DNA of 64,000 nt from Vibrio sp. 10N.261.45.E2 (lineage in GTDB: Bacteria; Pseudomonadota; Gammaproteobacteria; Enterobacterales; Vibrionaceae), in assembly GCF_002875705.1 (NCBI RefSeq), contig NZ_MCZZ01000058.1:52060-116059 (forward strand). Reading direction: 5' to 3'. This document shows positions 1 through 8,133 of the stretch, piece after piece; the first letter of the stretch is position 1; each line of letters opens with the position of its first letter. The notes beneath the pieces were generated by a model. That model saw nothing but the letters and a program-made list of their open reading frames with translations, had not been told where the DNA came from and ran no database searches. Position numbers and translations under genes: made by a program.

Positions 1-897
1 ATAAAAGCGACGTGCGCGACGACACAGCTCCTCGACGGTCATTGAATCGTCGTCAATCTCAATATTGTAATCACTGGATCTACCTAGCGCAGAAGAACAA
101 TCAGACCATTGAGTATCACTCATGCTGGCGTTTCGAATGTTGCTAAGAGGTACGCTTGCTAAGTTGGATAACAAATTTTCACCAATTGAGTCTGAGCTCA
201 TTTCAATGGAGAAAAATAGAAATGGTGCTTCGTTCTGATAACTTGAGTTTTTTATAACGTTTAAGAGAAGGGTCGTTTTTCCGTGAGATGGACGGCCTGC
301 AAGTATGATGAAATCTGCAGGTCGAAATCCACCAAGCGCTTCAAAACATGCGAACCCAGATTTAAATACATTAAATTCGCCTTTGTTTCTACGTTCCATG
401 TTGTCCAGCGTTGCGACAAAGGCATCTTTCAATGAAATTGGACCACTCTCATTATTCTTTTCTACTTCGTCATAAGACTCAATAACAGAGTGCATGGAAC
501 ATATGATTTCATCTGTCATCTTGTTCGACGAACATTGTGTTAATAGCTTTTGAAGCTCAACCTGAAGTGTTCGTTTGTTGTTGGTGTCGTTAATTTGCGA
601 AACGTAGTCAGAAAGAGCATTTATGTTTGCTGGTTGCGCTAGTGACTCCATTGCAACGGTAGTGATTGCGTCAACTCCCTCTTGCCCGTAGGCCGCGTAC
701 ACTCGCGCTTTGATCGTGTTTAAATCGACTGATTGCTTATCTGCGTGCAATTGGAAGCATGTTTCGATGAGTACCCGTGTCGCTGTATCACTGACAACGT
801 TGGTTTCTAGATCGAGTTCGTCAATAACGCCATCGCAGGAGAGGATGAGGTTAATCACAGGGTGGTATAAATTAAACTTTAACATCGTCATGCCCAT
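1..897 (-). CDS. DnaB-like replicative helicase, truncated by window edge
   Basis: Reading the minus strand from ATG 897 (891 and 885 are in-frame alternatives) gives an open frame that runs off the window at base 1, so about 299 residues are visible and the C-terminus is missing. Around residues 195-210 there is a DnaB-type Walker A segment (FIILAGRPSHGKTTLLL) followed by FFSIEMSSDSIGENLL, the typical RecA-fold order of DnaB C-terminal domains; an N-terminal helical domain precedes it. DnaB is the hexameric fork helicase; a copy on mobile DNA would serve replication or conjugative DNA processing of the element. No strong ribosome site is seen. It is clearly DnaB-family; whether it is plasmid or phage type cannot be said. 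Confidence 0.85.
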   Translation of the reverse strand, partial: MGMTMLKFNLYHPVINLILSCDGVIDELDLETNVVSDTATRVLIETCFQLHADKQSVDLNTIKARVYAAYGQEGVDAITTVAMESLAQPANINALSDYVSQINDTNNKRTLQVELQKLLTQCSSNKMTDEIICSMHSVIESYDEVEKNNESGPISLKDAFVATLDNMERRNKGEFNVFKSGFACFEALGGFRPADFIILAGRPSHGKTTLLLNVIKNSSYQNEAPFLFFSIEMSSDSIGENLLSNLASVPLSNIRNASMSDTQWSDCSSALGRSSDYNIEIDDDSMTVEELCRRARRFY

Positions 898-964
898 CGG
901 ATACTAGGACATAGTTGATACAACTTTTTGCAGGGAATTTAGATAATTGAGTGGGGGAGGTGGT

Positions 965-1036
965 AGGGAAACCCAAAATTTTAAAAAGGAGTGGGTTAAA
1001 TCGCAACAATCAAACGATTTGATTTCGGGCTTCCCT
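965..1036. repeat. Nested inverted repeat between convergent-to-tandem minus genes
   Basis: AGGGAA-a-CCC (965-974) pairs with GGG-c-TTCCCT (1027-1036), and inside it AAATCG (998-1003) pairs with CGATTT (1015-1020). It lies just downstream of the minus-strand gene ending at 1043 and upstream of the dnaB-like start. It may act as a terminator or a leader structure; there is no clean U-tract directly after the outer stem. Confidence 0.35.
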
Positions 1037-1042
1037 AAATTA

Positions 1043-1492
1043 CTAAAGTGAGGCGTCGATTCCTCCATCATAATCAAAATCGACGGACTCTGTTGGAGTG
1101 CTAATCAATGCATCGATTATGTTATTACGTCGTGTCGTGTGGTATTTGCCTGAAGGGAGCTTTTGCATGAAACCATCGGTGATCTGGTTGATGTCCAATG
1201 AGTAGCCCAGCTTCGAAATCTCGCCATGAAGCTTGAACATCACGTTATCCGATATGTAGTGATAAGCAGTACTGCGCGATATATTTGCGTAGGTTCGATA
1301 GAGATCTTCACATGGTTCCATTTTGAACTCATCTTCCAAAAGACTTGAGCTGCATTGAGAAAACAGCAAGTTTACTCGTGCATCTAAGTAATCGGTACGG
1401 CTGGGTGTGAGCATATAAACGGCCAAACACGCGAAGGCGACAATTAAGCACGCTGCGGTTCTGACAGGGACACACTTAGTATTCATTTCCAT
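1043..1492 (-). CDS. Hypothetical membrane-anchored protein (149 aa)
   Basis: The family is not recognised. The start at ATG 1492 is chosen because GGAAAACGTT precedes it closely; the frame stays open to a TTG at 1504. The N-terminus has positive residues followed by one hydrophobic segment (about residues 12-29), which would be a signal anchor, then a soluble, probably periplasmic domain with two cysteines near residues 46-60 (SQCSSSLLEDE..MEPCEDLY). It is transcribed in the same direction as the dnaB-like gene but separated by about 150 bases holding an inverted repeat. Confidence 0.6.
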   Translation of the reverse strand: MEMNTKCVPVRTAACLIVAFACLAVYMLTPSRTDYLDARVNLLFSQCSSSLLEDEFKMEPCEDLYRTYANISRSTAYHYISDNVMFKLHGEISKLGYSLDINQITDGFMQKLPSGKYHTTRRNNIIDALISTPTESVDFDYDGGIDASL

Positions 1493-1711
1493 AACGTTTT
1501 CCAATTCTATTCATCAAGACAACCCAATATCAGAAATATGGCATAGACAGTCATGCCGAAATGAAATTAGTGGAACGATTTTCAGTGTTTCCCTCGATTT
1601 GAATAGAAAAAAGTGACCTCCTCTCGTTTAAGACGATGCCTCATGATGTGATGGAATCGAGTTCCATTGTCAAATAAGGGGCATAAATGGCCTCGCTAAT
1701 TCGTAAATTCA

Positions 1712-1732
1712 AGTGATTAGACGTGTATAACT
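1712..1732 (+). promoter_or_regulatory. Repeated promoter-like motif, copy 1
   Basis: AGTG-A-T-T-AGACGTGTATAACT matches 19 of 21 bases with positions 6052-6072. TATAAC (1726-1731) could be the -10 hexamer. It lies 45 bases before the gene at 1777. The second copy is placed similarly before the recG-like gene, which suggests a shared promoter or operator. Confidence 0.45.
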
Positions 1733-1776
1733 GACAGCCAGAGTCTAAATCTTTCTTAGAGTAGCCGAGGCAGTTA

Positions 1777-2229
1777 ATGAAAAAGACGATTGTGTTGTTG
1801 AGTTTGATGACGGTCGCTTCGATGACATTCGCTGATAATTCAGATAGTAAAACGACGCTAAAGCTCCCGTCGAATTCAGTCGCTTGCTATGGAACAGTTG
1901 CAGGAATGTGTGATTCTCAGTGGGCTCCAATTACTCATGAACAGTTGGTTTCAAATGTTGCCGGAGAACCTAGCATCGTGACGTCGATTCACTATTTTTT
2001 TGACCGAGATGACAAGATTATTCTTGAATATACGACGGTGGAGATGGACTACATACAAAGGATGTCGCAATACATCGGTGGTCGAGTATTGGGCTTAGAA
2101 GGGTATTTTGGATTAGGTGACGATAAACATGAGTATTTAGCTCTGCAGGAATCGATAGTCTCTAAAGAATGCCCTAAGAAGAACGGATGCCAAATTCTGT
2201 TCGAGTTTATTGATAGCCTGCGTGACTAA
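1777..2229 (+). CDS. Hypothetical periplasmic protein (150 aa)
   Basis: The family is not recognised. MKKTIVLLSLMTVASMTFA is a clear Sec signal peptide with cleavage near residue 19-20. The mature part contains four cysteines (VACYGTVAGMCDSQW, and CPKKNGC near the C-terminus), so disulfides in the periplasm are likely, which fits the DsbC-like isomerase further along. It is preceded by the repeated promoter-like motif at 1712-1732 and may head the run of small plus-strand genes that follows. Confidence 0.65.
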   Translation: MKKTIVLLSLMTVASMTFADNSDSKTTLKLPSNSVACYGTVAGMCDSQWAPITHEQLVSNVAGEPSIVTSIHYFFDRDDKIILEYTTVEMDYIQRMSQYIGGRVLGLEGYFGLGDDKHEYLALQESIVSKECPKKNGCQILFEFIDSLRD

Positions 2230-2266
2230 GACAGAACCAAACATCGATGCATAGAAGGCTGATGAA

Positions 2267-2446
2267 ATGTTTAAAAGTATAGAGTTACAAAAGATAGCTG
2301 ACTGGTGCAATGAACGAGAAATGTTACCGAATCGTGTAGTCATTTTGGATGTAAAAGCGGCATGTCGTTCACTCGGTATTTTCATTGAGCATTCAGTATC
2401 AAATGAGGAAATAAAGGAAATTGAATCGTTAATGCTGAAGCAGTAA
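2267..2446 (+). CDS. Small hypothetical protein (59 aa)
   Basis: An open frame of 59 codons from ATG 2267 to TAA 2444-2446 (MFKSIELQKIADWCNERE...). It is charged, without signal or membrane segment, and sits 37 bases after the previous stop and just before the gene at 2454. Family unknown; kept because it fits the close packing of the small genes around it. Confidence 0.45.
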   Translation: MFKSIELQKIADWCNEREMLPNRVVILDVKAACRSLGIFIEHSVSNEEIKEIESLMLKQ

Positions 2447-2453
2447 ATACAAC

Positions 2454-2792
2454 ATGGATATTGAGGTGAAAATGGTTAATTCAGAGCAGAATTCAATGGA
2501 TAAGAAAACGGGCATAACACTAGCGATTGGTATTCTGACGGTGCCTATTATGATGCTCAGTATGGTTGTGTACGGCATAGCAACAAGTCCTAATGAATTG
2601 GTGCAAAGCAAACCCGTTACCGTTGTTACTAAGTATTCTTTATTCAATAGAACAGTATTACTTCTAAGTGATGATGGGGTTTACAACACGAGTAGAGCTT
2701 TCTCGTTCCATTTAGAGCATGGCGACGAACTGACGCTAAACCTATACCAGAATAACCGTGAAGAACTTTGCATTTTAGATAAATGTGAATAA
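2454..2792 (+). CDS. Hypothetical single-pass membrane protein (112 aa)
   Basis: Unrecognised. One long hydrophobic stretch (ITLAIGILTVPIMMLSMVVYGIA, about residues 21-43) follows a short polar N-terminus and a small extracytoplasmic tail with one CILDKC pair at the end. A start at ATG 2472 is also possible, because GAGGTG lies just before it. Part of the run of small plus-strand genes. Confidence 0.55.
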   Translation: MDIEVKMVNSEQNSMDKKTGITLAIGILTVPIMMLSMVVYGIATSPNELVQSKPVTVVTKYSLFNRTVLLLSDDGVYNTSRAFSFHLEHGDELTLNLYQNNREELCILDKCE

Positions 2793-2822
2793 AGAGAGTT
2801 CGGCCAAAGGAGAAAATGAAGT

Positions 2823-3062
2823 GTGCCTTATACATATAAGTTGATCTGCGAACAATTCTATTTCATTGGATATGAACAGCTTTTTCTATCGCGAAAGTTT
2901 AGGCGAGCGATTGCCAAAACTGAAATGCACCGAGCATGGTTAGCGGGAAATCAAGGAAACATAGGTGTGGCTGAAGGCGTTTTATATAGAGAGTGGTTCA
3001 CTGATCGCAAGCATCATACAAATGCCACTTTCAAGCAGCTATGGCGCTGCATAAGTCGATAA
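2823..3062 (+). CDS. Hypothetical basic protein (79 aa)
   Basis: Unrecognised. GTG start at 2823, preceded by AAAGGAGAAAATGAA, a good ribosome site. The product is rich in Arg, Lys and aromatic residues, with no membrane segment. It is 30 bases after the previous gene and 13 before the next, so probably in the same operon. Confidence 0.45.
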   Translation: MPYTYKLICEQFYFIGYEQLFLSRKFRRAIAKTEMHRAWLAGNQGNIGVAEGVLYREWFTDRKHHTNATFKQLWRCISR

Positions 3063-3075
3063 CAAGGGGAATTCA

Positions 3076-3357
3076 ATGCATGTAGCAAAACCAAACTTCG
3101 CAGCAACAATTCATTTTACTGTTGGTATCAAGAAAAGTGCTGCTGTCACTAAAATTGACGAACGTTGGCTAAGTTCTCATGAAGGTTGTGACGTGTTTGA
3201 AAATGACCTCATCGACGAAGGTGCAATAGCGGTTCTGGAATGCGTTGGCATTGATTTGGATGAAGAAGGTTCATTTGAAGTTGAAGTGCTTGGATTCGCT
3301 AAATATGAGGAGTCTCCTGACTACGAAATCGTAGAACTTAAACCAGTAGCAGCGTAA
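3076..3357 (+). CDS. Hypothetical acidic protein (93 aa)
   Basis: Unrecognised. ATG 3076 follows AAGGGGAATTCA, a good ribosome site. The protein is acidic and predicted soluble and cytoplasmic. The next gene begins 13 bases later after another clear AAGGAG site, so co-transcription is likely. Confidence 0.6.
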   Translation: MHVAKPNFAATIHFTVGIKKSAAVTKIDERWLSSHEGCDVFENDLIDEGAIAVLECVGIDLDEEGSFEVEVLGFAKYEESPDYEIVELKPVAA

Positions 3358-3370
3358 CAAGGAGATAATA

Positions 3371-3691
3371 ATGACAAACCTTCTTTTAATCATTTCAGTT
3401 GTGATAGCGACATTGGTACTCCAAAAGACGATTGCTTATTTGCGAAACGCTAAGGAAAAAAGTAACAAGGAAAAAGCATTAAAGCTATTGAAAGCCAACG
3501 GTTACGAGCCTGAATTGTACCTCGCGACTATCGGAACGGACGATCTTCAACTGAGAGATGCTTTAGACCAGTTCGCATTCACTGGTCATGTAATCAAAAA
3601 TCGTCACGGAGACATAATCGGGGGGGTAGTTCCTAAAGCAAAACCTGGTTTAACTAAGCCTAGCTTGAAGCTAGTTGTTTCAAATGACTAG
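3371..3691 (+). CDS. Hypothetical membrane-anchored protein (106 aa)
   Basis: Unrecognised. It starts at ATG 3371 behind AACAAGGAGATAATA. The N-terminal hydrophobic segment (LLLIISVVIATLVL) is followed by a Lys/Glu-rich helix and a soluble tail that would face the cytoplasm. It ends next to the following gene, with 14 bases between its stop and the preferred ATG. Confidence 0.6.
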   Translation: MTNLLLIISVVIATLVLQKTIAYLRNAKEKSNKEKALKLLKANGYEPELYLATIGTDDLQLRDALDQFAFTGHVIKNRHGDIIGGVVPKAKPGLTKPSLKLVVSND

Positions 3692-3705
3692 TGAGGGACA
3701 GAACT

Positions 3706-3996
3706 ATGAAACACCCAACTTTAAACACAATTGCGAACATATGTTTTTTTGCAATGACTTTCTATTTGCTTTTACAGCCAAGCACTCAAAATTGGATTTT
3801 GTTTGATGTGTTATCTCTATTTACAGGAAAAGACAGCGAAGGTTTTAATTTGTACCTTTTGATAGCTATTCATTGGCTGTTGTATGCGATCATTTTTGTT
3901 CATGTAAAGGATGTAGCACGTTATGGATCTATGACATTGGCTATTCAGCACGCGGTTGAAGAAGACAAAAAAGTTAAGTCGGAAATCAAACAATGA
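3706..3996 (+). CDS. Hypothetical two-TM membrane protein (96 aa)
   Basis: Unrecognised. ATG 3706 is preferred over the GTG at 3691 because GAGGGACAGAACT is a better-placed ribosome site. There are two hydrophobic segments (ICFFAMTFYLLLQ; LYLLIAIHWLLYAIIFVHV) and a charged C-terminus. The stop overlaps the next start (ATGA at 3993), showing translational coupling. Confidence 0.6.
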   Translation: MKHPTLNTIANICFFAMTFYLLLQPSTQNWILFDVLSLFTGKDSEGFNLYLLIAIHWLLYAIIFVHVKDVARYGSMTLAIQHAVEEDKKVKSEIKQ

Positions 3997-4220
3997 AAAA
4001 ATTCATATGCGGGTTATTACAACTGTTGGCGTTTGCATGTATAGGAGCTTCTGCGCTCATTCTGCTTAGTGAACCTGATCTGGTTGGTAAAACTTTTTAC
4101 ATTAACGATCCACAATGGCCAGAAAACATGTTGAAAATTTACTTTTATCCATTGTCAGCGTTCGCGCTACTTACGTTGAGCAAGTTAATGGCTCCTAGTC
4201 AAAGTTCAAATAGTTGGTAG
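3993..4220 (+). CDS. Hypothetical small membrane protein (75 aa)
   Basis: Unrecognised. Its start overlaps the preceding stop by four bases. It has two hydrophobic segments (LLQLLAFACIGASALILL; FYPLSAFALLTLSKL). It belongs to a series of tiny membrane proteins between 3.3 and 4.8 kb that could be accessory parts of the transfer apparatus or an unrelated envelope module. Confidence 0.55.
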   Translation: MKKFICGLLQLLAFACIGASALILLSEPDLVGKTFYINDPQWPENMLKIYFYPLSAFALLTLSKLMAPSQSSNSW

Positions 4221-4256
4221 TAGGTGTCGTCAGACAAAAAGTAGAGGGGACATATC

Positions 4257-4469
4257 GTGAACATTCTGAACAAGTTCAATCCATATATTGGCCATCGTGC
4301 TTACGTCATTGGCCCTTTAATGATTATGTATGGTACTCAGTTGGCTTCAGTAAAATTGCTGGCAATGACGTTTACTGTTTGTGGGTTACTACTCATGATA
4401 AGTCGACCTTTCGCAGAACTTGGTAAGGGCAAACTTATTCAGACAACCAGAGGGAAGAAAGGGTCATGA
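4257..4469 (+). CDS. Hypothetical small membrane protein (70 aa)
   Basis: Unrecognised. GTG start 4257 after GTAGAGGGGACATATC, a strong ribosome site. One or two hydrophobic segments (VIGPLMIMYGTQLA; LAMTFTVCGLLLMI) and a basic tail. The stop overlaps the next start (ATGA at 4466). Confidence 0.55.
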   Translation: MNILNKFNPYIGHRAYVIGPLMIMYGTQLASVKLLAMTFTVCGLLLMISRPFAELGKGKLIQTTRGKKGS

Positions 4470-4798
4470 ACATTGAATGGTTAAAGCATCATAAACCCAT
4501 GTTGGTTGGTTTGTTATGTCCTATTTGCTTTTATCTGGCCGCACCAACAATCACCACAATTGCGCCTGTGACAGCTTTTGTAGAGGAGCGCTTTGAGGTA
4601 GGAACGATAGCGGAGTATTTGGATCAAACCGCACCTAAGCGTGAACAGTTTATCGAAATACATAATGCTGCATTTTTCTCTCTTTTGATGCGCTTTGGCT
4701 CATCTCGTTTGTTTGATGAATTGGCTGAACTTCAGTTAATGAAAATCGATACTGAAAATTACATAGATTCAATCAGTTATCATACGAAAAAATCATAG
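4466..4798 (+). CDS. Hypothetical membrane-anchored protein (110 aa)
   Basis: Unrecognised. The start is coupled to the previous stop. One hydrophobic N-terminal segment (MLVGLLCPICFYLAA) precedes a soluble domain of about 80 residues, so it is probably anchored with its bulk in the periplasm. It is followed within 12 bases by another small gene with a strong ribosome site. Confidence 0.55.
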   Translation: MNIEWLKHHKPMLVGLLCPICFYLAAPTITTIAPVTAFVEERFEVGTIAEYLDQTAPKREQFIEIHNAAFFSLLMRFGSSRLFDELAELQLMKIDTENYIDSISYHTKKS

Positions 4799-4810
4799 AA
4801 AGGGGAGCGT

Positions 4811-4945
4811 ATGTTTTTTAAAAAAAAGAACACCATTGATTGGACATCAAAACCCATACATAGCTCACTTAATAAAGCTTCGAAATCAGAAAGTGATCGC
4901 GTTGTCGGGGACTTCCCTCATCAAAAACTTCCGCTCAACGAGTGA
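4811..4945 (+). CDS. Very small hypothetical protein (44 aa)
   Basis: ATG 4811 to TGA 4943-4945, preceded by AAAGGGGAGCGT, one of the best ribosome sites in the region. The product is lysine- and serine-rich with no membrane segment. Its stop overlaps the GTG start of the transglycosylase gene (GTGA at 4942), so translation of the two is probably coupled. Confidence 0.5.
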   Translation: MFFKKKNTIDWTSKPIHSSLNKASKSESDRVVGDFPHQKLPLNE

Positions 4946-5517
4946 AGATTAAAGATGAAGAGAAAAGGTGTATCACCACAGGAACATACTTAGTCAGTAC
5001 TGACTTTCAATCATTGGCCACGAAAAGGAGAATCACCGTGTTTTTCTTGCCAGATATCCATGACACCAAATTAGATACTGTTGCTTTATCAAACGCGAGT
5101 AGATGCAGCATTGTTGCTGAAGTCGCAGGAGAGAAGTATGTCCCGAGAGACTTTCTTAACTTACTTGTGGTTGGCGAGGGGGGCAAAATCGGCAGTAAAG
5201 TAAAAAATACTAACGATTCCTATGACTTGGGTCCCGCTCAGGTGAATACAATCCATTCCAAATACATCTTACGAAACTACCCTAATAAGTCTTGGGTAGA
5301 TGTTGCCACTGACCCTGTTCTCAATATCAGCATCAGTGCTGATATATTCAAAGGATGCCTTACCTACGCTAAGGGTCATGTTTGGGAAGCCGTCGGTTGC
5401 TATAACTCAAAGACAGTCAACATCAAGACCAATTATCTAATCAGAACAATGAAAACTTGGGATTACATTCTGAAACGACCATCCTTGAACTGCTCGGAGT
5501 ATTGGTATCAGGATTAG
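4942..5517 (+). CDS. SLT-type lytic transglycosylase, conjugation-associated (VirB1-like)
   Basis: The segment from about residue 76 has the SLT order: VVGEGG with a candidate catalytic Glu at residue 79, then SYDLGPAQVNT, then WEAVGCYNSKT. These match the conserved Glu, the SYDxGxxQxNT block and the A-V-x-x-YN block of transglycosylases that open the peptidoglycan for type IV secretion. The GTG start overlaps the stop of the small gene before it. No signal peptide is visible with this start, which is odd for a cell-wall enzyme; another start or an export route could explain it. The family call rests on these motifs only. Confidence 0.7.
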   Translation: MKIKDEEKRCITTGTYLVSTDFQSLATKRRITVFFLPDIHDTKLDTVALSNASRCSIVAEVAGEKYVPRDFLNLLVVGEGGKIGSKVKNTNDSYDLGPAQVNTIHSKYILRNYPNKSWVDVATDPVLNISISADIFKGCLTYAKGHVWEAVGCYNSKTVNIKTNYLIRTMKTWDYILKRPSLNCSEYWYQD

Positions 5518-5630
5518 AGATAACTTCGACTCCCCAAATATCAAATAGCAGCTCAAATTCCCTTCGCTATTTAGCAAAATCGACTTCTACCACAAGTAAT
5601 ATGGGGTTCTCATGTTTATAGGAATTCATT

Positions 5631-5990
5631 ATGTCGATACGTATAAATCGAAAGACACTGACCCTATGTGGCGTACTCGTACTGTCTGGTGTTTTGGTTC
5701 TAAAGTTCTCTTCTGTTTTCTTCGATGATTCTCATGCCTATGTTGGCCAGTGGAGCTCTGTATCGTCAGACGGCGCTGCAGAATTCAACGTCGGAGCTGA
5801 CTACATTGAGGCGTTTGGGAAACGATTACCCGTTGACGTGATTGTTAATGATGACGGCTCTGTTTTGGCTCAGTCTCCAAACCAAAACTTTAGAATAACC
5901 AAAACCACCAGCGGTGTTGAGTTAACGGTTACACGTAGGTACATCGAAGAACCGGTCGAGAAGGTTTATGAGCTGACTCTAAAGCAGTAA
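5631..5990 (+). CDS. Hypothetical exported or membrane-anchored protein (119 aa)
   Basis: Unrecognised. The N-terminus (MSIRINRKTLTLCGVLVLSGVLVLKF) is a signal-anchor type hydrophobic helix after a basic start. The remaining 90 residues look like a small beta-rich domain. It lies alone, 113 bases after the transglycosylase gene and 114 before the recG-like gene. Confidence 0.6.
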   Translation: MSIRINRKTLTLCGVLVLSGVLVLKFSSVFFDDSHAYVGQWSSVSSDGAAEFNVGADYIEAFGKRLPVDVIVNDDGSVLAQSPNQNFRITKTTSGVELTVTRRYIEEPVEKVYELTLKQ

Positions 5991-6051
5991 GCGTTCGTAA
6001 AGACGTTCTAAATCAACTTCATATTACTGAGAGCCATCGTAACTAAATGAT

Positions 6052-6072
6052 AGTGCTCAGACGTGTATAACT
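6052..6072 (+). promoter_or_regulatory. Repeated promoter-like motif, copy 2
   Basis: AGTG-C-T-C-AGACGTGTATAACT is the near-identical partner of 1712-1732. TATAAC at 6066-6071 would be the -10 element. It ends 32 bases before the recG-like start codon. Confidence 0.45.
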
Positions 6073-6104
6073 ACTGCATTATTGAATCAGAATGAAACGC
6101 GAGA

Positions 6105-8057
6105 ATGCTGGATATAAAGTACATCAAAGACACATTTAAAGTTCCTGTTTGGCAAGTGTTGTTGCGGTTACCTGAATCGTATCTGGACACGAGACAAGTG
6201 GTGTCTGACTTTTCCTATCTTACGGACAGTGACTGTGTGGTTATTCAAGGGACAGTGACTTCTATTTCTGAATCATACAATCGAACGACTGTCATTAATG
6301 GCAGCATTGTTGACTCCCGAAACGTCGCTCAACGTTTTTCTCATTTTGCCAAATTAGACAGTGAATACGGCCAACAATTGGCAAGTCGACTTAATGATCG
6401 AGGTTATTACTTGTGCAAAGTGAAACAAGTCGGAACCGCGCTGTTTATCAACCACCCGCAGCCATTGAATGAAAAATTCATTGGTAAAATCACTCCGGTC
6501 TATAAAGTCAAAAGTAAGCAACTCAAAGGGTTGAAGTATGCTGAGTTTTTGGAGCAGCATATTGATGAACTGATCCCATTGACGGCAAGAAAGATACGAG
6601 AAGAATTAGCGAAATTAAATCTAAGCAACGGGAAAATTAGACGGTTGTTAGAAGCGCACTCGCTGTGTTTAGAAGACGTTTTGAGATTTGTGCATTTCCC
6701 AAATTCATTGGAAGAAAGTGAACAATGCAACGCTATACTACAAAGAATAGCAGCTACTTTGTTGTTCTCAGAAGTGGAAGGCGAACCAAATTTAACTCAC
6801 CCATTTCAGCTCGACAAAGACGATACCTATTTCAATGATGTCGTCCCGTTTCAACTGACGGATGAACAATTGGATGCCGTGAGCGGTATCAAAGCCGCGA
6901 TTAACAACAGAGCCCCACGAAGTGTCTTATTCGGGGATGTGGGGACGGGGAAAACCGTCATTGGCGCGATACTGACACGTCATGTTGTTGATGCTGGTGG
7001 TTGTGTCGTCATTATGGTTCCCAACCTAATATTAGGAGCCCAAATCTATAAAGAGATCGACAACTGCTGGCCAGATATTGGCATCGAGTTTTTATTGTCT
7101 GAGAGTGAGCATGACAACTTCGTAGGTAAAGGCTATCGATGCATCAACGAGATGACAGAAGACACCCGTGTCGTGATTGGTACGACGGCTTTGCTCCATC
7201 ATCACAACAATATGCCTATCGACCTACTGTGGATCGACGAAGAGCAAAAAATGGGGCTTGAACAAAAAGAATCCACATTAATAACTCATGGCCGGACACA
7301 TCTGTTGTTGTCGAGTGCGACGTGCATTCCTAGAACGCAAGCGATGATGAGTTTTGGCATGCTGCCGTACTTCAAATTAACCAAGTACCACACACCTAGA
7401 GAAGTGATCACTACCCGTTACGAGCATACCCAAATCGATGAGGTTATCTGTCGAGTTGAAGAACGCATCAATCGTGGTGACAAGGTGTTAATCATTAGCA
7501 CCATGAAAGGTGAATCCAAAGCTCAAGCTGTTTCACACAGAGCCAGTGCTGAACAACTCTTTGATGACTGGAAAGCGATGTATGGTGACATCGTTAAATT
7601 GTCCCATGGTGGGTTGTCTAAACAAGACAATGAGACTGCCATAAATGCAATGAAGTCGGGTGAGGGGAAAATATTGATTGCGACCACATTGATTGAGGTT
7701 GGGATCACAATACCAAAACTGAACTATGTCGTTGTGCTGAACCCTGAAAATCTTGGTGTGGTTACGCTGCACCAGATCCGAGGTCGCGTAGCGCGGGAAG
7801 GAGGTATCGGGCATTGTGACCTACTGCCTACTACCCAACTCAAAACGCCATCCATAGACCGACTGGATTTGTTGGTCAATCACTCTGATGGGTTCAGTTT
7901 GGCAGAGGCTGACTTGCAATTACGGGGTATGGGGGACTTAAAGAATGGCAACAATCAGTCAGGAACGTCGAAATGCATTTTGGTCGACCAACAATTATCG
8001 CTTGGTCTGCTAACCGATACCTTAGAAAGACTGACAGGAAAGGGATCAGAAACCTAA
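6105..8057 (+). CDS. RecG-like superfamily 2 DNA helicase
   Basis: The 650-residue protein has the RecG helicase motifs in order: Walker A GDVGTGKT (about residue 277), motif II with IDEEQKMGLEQK (about 376; RecG has DEQHRFG), motif III ATCIPRTQAMM (RecG TATPIPRT), ATTLIEVGITIP (RecG ATTVIEVGVDVP), and HQIRGRVARE (about 556). Chromosomal RecG, which remodels stalled forks and Holliday junctions, is about 690 aa, so this copy is shorter and diverged, with a weakly conserved N-terminal wedge region. It sits alone behind the repeated promoter-like motif. On a mobile element it may help replication or recombination of incoming DNA. Confidence 0.85.
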   Translation: MLDIKYIKDTFKVPVWQVLLRLPESYLDTRQVVSDFSYLTDSDCVVIQGTVTSISESYNRTTVINGSIVDSRNVAQRFSHFAKLDSEYGQQLASRLNDRGYYLCKVKQVGTALFINHPQPLNEKFIGKITPVYKVKSKQLKGLKYAEFLEQHIDELIPLTARKIREELAKLNLSNGKIRRLLEAHSLCLEDVLRFVHFPNSLEESEQCNAILQRIAATLLFSEVEGEPNLTHPFQLDKDDTYFNDVVPFQLTDEQLDAVSGIKAAINNRAPRSVLFGDVGTGKTVIGAILTRHVVDAGGCVVIMVPNLILGAQIYKEIDNCWPDIGIEFLLSESEHDNFVGKGYRCINEMTEDTRVVIGTTALLHHHNNMPIDLLWIDEEQKMGLEQKESTLITHGRTHLLLSSATCIPRTQAMMSFGMLPYFKLTKYHTPREVITTRYEHTQIDEVICRVEERINRGDKVLIISTMKGESKAQAVSHRASAEQLFDDWKAMYGDIVKLSHGGLSKQDNETAINAMKSGEGKILIATTLIEVGITIPKLNYVVVLNPENLGVVTLHQIRGRVAREGGIGHCDLLPTTQLKTPSIDRLDLLVNHSDGFSLAEADLQLRGMGDLKNGNNQSGTSKCILVDQQLSLGLLTDTLERLTGKGSET

Positions 8058-8133
8058 ACGAATTAATTTCTGAAACTGACATCACGCTCAATAAATGACA
8101 GTCAGGCATGAGCAATTTACGGAGAGCACCATT

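Noticed and set aside
4214..4426. Plus-strand frame overlapping 4257-4469
   Set aside because: The overlapping frame at 4257 has a strong ribosome site, membrane segments and an ATGA link to the next gene.
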